Assembly (NCBI GenBank): GCA_028875345.1
Contig: JAPPEG010000236.1
Location: forward strand, 1-63,313
Source: Gemmatimonadota bacterium
GTDB lineage: Bacteria; Latescibacterota; UBA2968; UBA8231
Length of the DNA: 63,313 nt
Reading direction: 5' to 3'
Part shown: piece after piece, positions 61,802-63,313 of the stretch
How positions within the stretch are numbered: the first letter of the stretch is position 1
Layout: the number at the start of each line of letters is the position of its first letter
Program-made: the position numbers and the translations under genes
Notes under the pieces: generated by a model
Told to the model about the DNA's origin: nothing
The model's input: only the letters and a program-made list of their open reading frames with translations
Database searches by the model: none

Positions 61802-62896
61802 ATGGGTCGCAAAATACGCCTTGGTGTGCTCTGCGGCGGGCGCTCGGCCGAGCACGAGGTCTCGGTGATCTCAGCGCGCTCGATGTTGGAAGCCATCGAC
61901 AAGGACAAGTACGAACTGGTGATGATCGGCATTTCCAAGGAAGGGCGCTGGCTGTCCGCCGCAGACACGCAGCAGCTTCTGGCGTCCAGTCAAGTCCACG
62001 AGGACGGACTAACGCCGGTGGCGCTGGACTATCTGGGGACGCGCTCGCTCGTGGCGCAGCAAGGCGATGGGGAAAACCAAGCCCTCGACGTAATCTTCCC
62101 GCTCTTGCACGGCCCCTACGGCGAGGACGGCACCGTGCAGGGTCTGATGGAACTGGCCAATGTAGCGTATGTAGGAGCCGGAGTCGTCGGCTCGGCCGTG
62201 GGCATGGACAAGGAACTGATGAAGCGAGTCTTCAAGGCCGAGGGATTGCCGCAGGTGGACTACCAGATAGTCCGGCGCAGCCGTTGGGAAAAGGACCGCG
62301 CCGGGATGCGCGCTGAGATCGAAGCCGCTTTAGCCTACCCCGTCTTCGTCAAGCCGGTGAATCTCGGTTCAAGCGTCGGGGTGAGCAAAGCCCGCGATGG
62401 TGCCGAGCTAGAACAGGCCATCGACGAAGCAGCGCAATACGACTACAAGATCGTGGTCGAAGCCGAAGCGAGCGGCTGCCGCGAAGTCGAAGTGGCGATC
62501 TTGGGCAACGAATCGCCAGAAGCGTCCATCACCGGCGAGATCGTGCCGGGCAACGACTTTTACGACTACAATGCCAAATACATCGACGACAACTCCGACC
62601 TAATCATTCCAGCGCGCATCTCGCCCGCCACCCAAGAAGCCGTGCGCGAGCTGGGCATCCGGGCCTTTCAGGCGATAGAAGCCTGGGGCTTGGCGCGGGT
62701 AGATTTCTTCGTGCGCGAGAGCGACGAGGCAATTTTCGTCAACGAGATCAACACCATGCCGGGATTTACGCCCATCAGCATGTATCCCAAGTTGTGGGAG
62801 GCGAGCGGCCTGAGTTACGGGGAGTTGATCGACCGGTTGGTTCAGTTGGGGATCGAGCGGCACGAGGACAAACAGAAGACGAAAACAGCCCGGTAA
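61802..62896 (+). CDS. ddl: D-alanine-D-alanine ligase
   Basis: A 364-residue ATP-grasp ligase that makes the D-Ala-D-Ala end of peptidoglycan. It opens IRLGVLCGGRSAEHEVSVISA. FPLLHGPYGEDGTVQGLMEL, YPVFVKPVNLGSSVGVSKA and EINTMPGFTPISMYPKLW are the substrate, ATP-lid and metal-binding blocks. The tyrosine in FYDYNAKYIDD favours D-Ala over D-lactate, so no vancomycin-type depsipeptide ligase is suggested. AAGGAA lies upstream at the usual distance. The DUF445 gene follows 5 bp later. Confidence 0.96.
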   Translation: MGRKIRLGVLCGGRSAEHEVSVISARSMLEAIDKDKYELVMIGISKEGRWLSAADTQQLLASSQVHEDGLTPVALDYLGTRSLVAQQGDGENQALDVIFPLLHGPYGEDGTVQGLMELANVAYVGAGVVGSAVGMDKELMKRVFKAEGLPQVDYQIVRRSRWEKDRAGMRAEIEAALAYPVFVKPVNLGSSVGVSKARDGAELEQAIDEAAQYDYKIVVEAEASGCREVEVAILGNESPEASITGEIVPGNDFYDYNAKYIDDNSDLIIPARISPATQEAVRELGIRAFQAIEAWGLARVDFFVRESDEAIFVNEINTMPGFTPISMYPKLWEASGLSYGELIDRLVQLGIERHEDKQKTKTAR

Positions 62897-62901
62897 ACTC
62901 G

Positions 62902-63313
62902 ATGAAGAAAGCGCGCTGGGAAAAAGGCAACGTCAGCAACCTGATTTCGTTCGCCCTGTTAGTAGCGGGCCTCTGGGGGCGCATTGAGGGAATCAGTGGC
63001 AGCGAGTGGGTGCTAGCGGTTGGGTTGTTTGGCTTTGCCGGCGGCGCGACCAACTGGTTGGCGGTAAAGATGCTCTTCGACCGCGTGCCCCTGCTGTATG
63101 GGTCGGGGGTGATCCCAGCGCGATTTCGCGCCATCCGGGAAGCGGTCAAAGACGCCATCATGCGCTACTTCTTCGACGAGGAGTACCTAGAGCGATTCTT
63201 TGCCGAGCGGATGGCCGGAGACGATGTGGGCGAAAAGGTGCAAATGGTGCTAGCGTCCGACGAGGTTGACGCGATCATCGACCGCAAGCTCGAAGAGTTG
63301 GCGGAATCGCCGC
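62902..63313 (+). CDS. DUF445 family membrane protein (N-terminal part, runs off right edge)
   Basis: The first 137 codons are in the window, from the ATG at 62902, and no stop is reached. A membrane helix (WVLAVGLFGFAGGATNWLAVKMLFDR) carries the DUF445 signature 'GaitNwlAvkMlF', followed by VPLLYGSGVIPARFRAIREAV. Function is unknown; family members such as YheB/YjiN are membrane-anchored with a large soluble helical part. It is 5 bp after ddl, so likely co-transcribed. Confidence 0.85.
   Translation, partial: MKKARWEKGNVSNLISFALLVAGLWGRIEGISGSEWVLAVGLFGFAGGATNWLAVKMLFDRVPLLYGSGVIPARFRAIREAVKDAIMRYFFDEEYLERFFAERMAGDDVGEKVQMVLASDEVDAIIDRKLEELAESP

Noticed and set aside
1-63313. CRISPR arrays, tRNA or rRNA genes, integrases and transposases
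   Set aside because: I looked through the intergenic regions and coding frames and saw no regular spacer-repeat arrays, cloverleaf signatures or recombinase motifs.

Overview
The window looks like a chromosomal segment of a GC-rich, Gram-negative-type bacterium of the Fibrobacterota-Chlorobi-Bacteroidota (FCB) kind, most plausibly a Latescibacterota/Poribacteria-like uncultured lineage. That is an inference. It rests on PorV-like and PorU-like type IX secretion (T9SS) genes with C-terminal sorting domains, on outer-membrane barrels, and on a typical 'sponge/soil metagenome' accessory set (phytanoyl-CoA dioxygenase, neutral ceramidase-like, creatininase, RraA, Gfo/Idh, mandelate racemase-like). 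No rRNA, tRNA or CRISPR array was seen.

Layout. 1-3125 (minus): a tightly coupled argR-argB-argD-argH operon with a sigma70-type promoter overlapped by two ARG-box-like palindromes. 3141-8091 (minus): tilS-ftsH-folP-cdaA, in which the diadenylate cyclase carries DRA in place of the DGA motif. 8158-12088 (plus): lexA with a strong promoter and an SOS-box-like site, a glycerate 2-kinase, a PorV-like barrel and era. 12028-18465: a 6.37-kb island bounded by a 68-bp direct repeat of the 3' end of era. It holds only two genes: a 1760-residue GRE/Walker ATPase and a 309-residue protein ending in an RNSLAH (HEPN-type Rx4H) motif. 18478-22230 (plus): purD-folB-folK-panC and a beta-propeller gene. 22276-26103 (minus): a second two-gene insert, an unrecognised 717-residue protein and a PLD-like (HxRx4D) protein.

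26154-40432 (minus): a cell-surface/T9SS block. It has an M30-like peptidase with sorting domain, two paralogous 'PGxGQxY' membrane proteins, a zincin-TolB-barrel giant, an M6-like FG-GAP protein whose HExxH is destroyed, a PorV-like protein and a PorU-like C25 protein with Ser in place of the expected catalytic Cys. 40579-55221: housekeeping genes (rpmB, glcE, a divergent mandelate racemase-like gene, polyprenyl synthase, apbE, secDF, antiporter, yggS, yggT, ileS, dksA-like, lspA, rluD). 55259-61634: catabolic and accessory genes. 61802-63313: ddl and the start of a DUF445 gene.

The best candidate for an undescribed system is the era-flanked island: a giant ATPase sensor coupled to a HEPN-like effector, on a minimal excisable-looking unit without its own recombinase. 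The PLD-containing pair 4 kb downstream is a second candidate, so the purD-panC segment may be a small defence hotspot. Both functional assignments are inference from motifs and context.
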